Source of the DNA: Bacillus cereus | GTDB lineage: Bacteria > Bacillota > Bacilli > Bacillales > Bacillaceae_G | Length of the DNA: 64,000 nucleotides | Direction of reading: 5' to 3' | Assembly: GCF_025917685.1 (NCBI RefSeq) | Contig: NZ_CP089518.1 | Span: forward strand, 3,287,001-3,351,000 | Shown: piece after piece, positions 62,167-64,000 of the stretch | Position numbering within the stretch: position 1 is the stretch's first letter | Layout: every line of letters begins with the position of its first letter | Notes under the pieces: model-generated | Database searches by the model: none | Seen by the model: the letters and a program-made list of their open reading frames with translations, nothing else | What the model was told of the DNA's origin: nothing | Made by a program: the position numbers and the translations under genes

Positions 62167-63860
62167 TACTTATCTTCAGAAATATATGCCCATTTGTAGC
62201 TATAATCTCCACCAACTGGGTGATGAATAATACCTTTTACTTTCGGTCTTTGAATAAGGGCATCACCACGTTGATATAACGGTGCAATTGCTGCATCTTC
62301 AAGTAGCATTTTCTCAGCTTTTAGTAAGCTATCCCAACGCTCTTTCGTTTTCGTTAATAGCTCGCCTTTACCTTTTTCTACAATTTCATCATATTTCGGA
62401 TTTGAGTATCCAGTTTGGTTATGAGGTCCATTTGTAACGAACATATCAATGAATGTCATTGGATCTAAGTAGTCAGGTCCCCAACCAGCGTAAGATAAAT
62501 CATAATCTAGATCTGATTCTAATTTTAATTTTTGTTTAAACGGTTGATTTTTCAAATTCACTGTTAATCCTGGTAAGTTCTTCTCAAGCTCTCCTTTTAA
62601 GAACTCCCCTACTTTTTTCGCATTATCGCTATCATAGTTTAATAGCTCTACAGTTACTTGCTCTTTTCCAAGTTCTTTTTTCGCTTTTTCCCAATGCTCT
62701 TTTGCTTTTTTCACATCTGTTTTTAAAATATCTCCATTTTCTTTACGGAAGTCTTTTCCATCTGGACTCTTCGCAAATTCTTTTGGCACTAAGTAATCTG
62801 CAGGTGTAGATCCGTCATTTAAAATAACATTCGTTAAACCTTTTTTATCATATGCCATCGCAATCGCTAAACGTAAATCTTTACTCTTTAACACTGTATC
62901 TTGGCCACCACGTTTTTGGTTTAAACGTAAGAAGTACGTTGACGGTGTTTTTTGTGTAAAGAAGTCTGGATTTGATTTATATTTGTCAACCATTTCAGAT
63001 GCAAGTGCAGCACGATCGATTTGTCCACTTTCATATAAGTTTACACGTGTACCACTATCTTTTACTACGTTAAAGTTGATTTCTTCTAACTTAACTGTTT
63101 TATTATCCCAGTATTGTGCATTTTTCTTTAACTTCCAACCTTCTTCATGTTTCCAGTCTGTTAATGTAAATGGTCCGTTGTATAACGTTGTATCTGATTC
63201 TAAACCGTATTTTTCTCCTTTTTCTTTTACAAATTTTTCATTTAACGGATAGAATGTTCCGAATGAAGTTAATTCTACAAAGTAAGGAACTGGATTTTCT
63301 AATTCTACCTCTAATGTGTAATCATCTACAGCTTTTACACCTAACGTATCAAGTGGTGCTTTCCCATCATTAATTGCTTTTGCGTTCTTTAAATCAAACA
63401 TAATGTATGCATATTCCGCTGCTGTATTTTTATCTACCGCACGTTGCCAAGCAAACACGAAATCTTTCGCTGTTACAGGGTCTCCATTTGACCATTTCGC
63501 ATTTTTATTTAATGTGAATGTATATTTTTTACCATCATCACTCTTTTTATATGATTCAGCAACCCCTGGTGCTGCTTTATTATCTTTATCAAGTCGATAT
63601 AAACCTTCCATTACGTTGTTTAAAGCAAGAAACGATACTTGGTCTGTCGCTTTTGCTGAATCCATAGATGGAATCTCTTGAGTTTCTGTTAAATTAAGTA
63701 CTTGCTTTGCAGCTAATTTTCCGCCTTCTTTTTCGCCACTTTTCGGCGTTGTGCTTGCCTTCTCTTTATCCCCTGATCCAGAGCAAGCTGTTAATGCCAT
63801 ACTCATTACTAGAACTGGTGCTACAACAGCTGTTAATTTTGTCATCTTTTTTCTCTTCAT
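62166..63860 (-). CDS. oppA: Oligopeptide ABC transporter substrate-binding lipoprotein (OppA/DppE type)
   Basis: 564 residues. Lipoprotein signal with lipobox LTAC (Cys26) in VLVMSMALTACSGSG. Family 5 extracellular solute-binding signatures include VLNLTETQEIPSMDSAKATD, KNAKWSNGDPVTAKDFVFAW and NGPFTLTDWKHEEGWKLKKN. YDLSYAGWGPDYLDPMTFID follows. It binds short peptides outside the membrane. OppA imports Phr and other signal peptides in B. cereus, which may link it to the rap-phr pair in this window. No permease or ATPase genes lie beside it. The upstream region to 64000 is AT-rich and probably holds its promoter. Confidence 0.93.
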   Translation of the reverse strand: MKRKKMTKLTAVVAPVLVMSMALTACSGSGDKEKASTTPKSGEKEGGKLAAKQVLNLTETQEIPSMDSAKATDQVSFLALNNVMEGLYRLDKDNKAAPGVAESYKKSDDGKKYTFTLNKNAKWSNGDPVTAKDFVFAWQRAVDKNTAAEYAYIMFDLKNAKAINDGKAPLDTLGVKAVDDYTLEVELENPVPYFVELTSFGTFYPLNEKFVKEKGEKYGLESDTTLYNGPFTLTDWKHEEGWKLKKNAQYWDNKTVKLEEINFNVVKDSGTRVNLYESGQIDRAALASEMVDKYKSNPDFFTQKTPSTYFLRLNQKRGGQDTVLKSKDLRLAIAMAYDKKGLTNVILNDGSTPADYLVPKEFAKSPDGKDFRKENGDILKTDVKKAKEHWEKAKKELGKEQVTVELLNYDSDNAKKVGEFLKGELEKNLPGLTVNLKNQPFKQKLKLESDLDYDLSYAGWGPDYLDPMTFIDMFVTNGPHNQTGYSNPKYDEIVEKGKGELLTKTKERWDSLLKAEKMLLEDAAIAPLYQRGDALIQRPKVKGIIHHPVGGDYSYKWAYISEDK

Positions 63861-64000
63861 TTTTTTGTACCCTCCCCAATTATATGTACGATATTAACAT
63901 TTAGAGATTCTCTATTAACTTTCGTTATCAGAAAATTCTTATTAATTAATATTCTACTGTTTTTTCGAGTTTTGTAAAGTATTTTTGTAAATTTTCTAAA

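Overview
The window is chromosomal DNA of a low-GC Gram-positive spore former, almost certainly a member of the Bacillus cereus group (B. cereus, B. thuringiensis or B. anthracis-like). The evidence is a Rap-Phr quorum-sensing cassette, an M9 collagenase (ColA), a benzil reductase of the B. cereus YueD type, DUF3900 and DUF11 proteins, a YfhD-type small protein, a SqhC triterpene cyclase, purine-rich ribosome binding sites, several TTG/GTG starts and two copies of a short interspersed repeat of the kind catalogued as bcr elements in this group. I see no insertion sequence, prophage, CRISPR array or rRNA. The only RNA genes are a SAM-I riboswitch and an unusual tRNA-like RNA.

Layout. 1-6.6 kb: an edge-truncated FAD monooxygenase, an ArsR/oxidoreductase pair, SelO, then Rap-Phr. 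6.6-11.5 kb: a tRNA-like RNA with a large insertion, PaiB, and a four-gene operon (GlcD-type oxidase, BASS transporter, DUF4260, GrpB), then a DUF2871 membrane protein behind a possible attenuator leader. 11.7-24.4 kb: GNAT acetyltransferases, secreted collagenase, MgtC/SapB, a CatE-type dioxygenase, a polar amino-acid ABC transporter under an S-box riboswitch, a VanW lipoprotein, a coiled-coil protein and DUF3900. 24.4-26 kb is a small accessory or decayed patch: a truncated gamma-carbonic anhydrase relative, a duplicated 3' end of the DUF3900 gene, and three small unrecognised ORFs.

26-32.6 kb: a DEDDh exonuclease, a cold shock protein, a Fur-boxed flavodoxin with a BNR-like protein, a phosphodiester glycosidase ending in a TAAA repeat, a YaaH acetate transporter, a Nudix gene killed by one nonsense codon, an ASCH protein and a hexapeptide acetyltransferase. 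32.6-40.1 kb is one giant gene (about 2490 residues, 16 DUF11 repeats). 40-50 kb: benzil reductase, an argininosuccinate-lyase-like/GNAT pair, a beta-lactamase-like hydrolase, a nucleoside hydrolase, PanF-YhdT, aldehyde dehydrogenase and a FabG-like reductase. 50-54.4 kb: YfhD, squalene-hopene-type cyclase, YuiD, RarD and DUF1294.

54.4-60.2 kb holds the best candidate for a poorly described system: a membrane-anchored extracytoplasmic von Willebrand A protein, a 1120-residue tubulin/FtsZ-superfamily protein and a 44-residue acidic protein, co-directional and apparently co-transcribed. The window ends with a hypothetical protein, a Gly/Cys-rich protein, a methyltransferase and an OppA-type peptide-binding lipoprotein.
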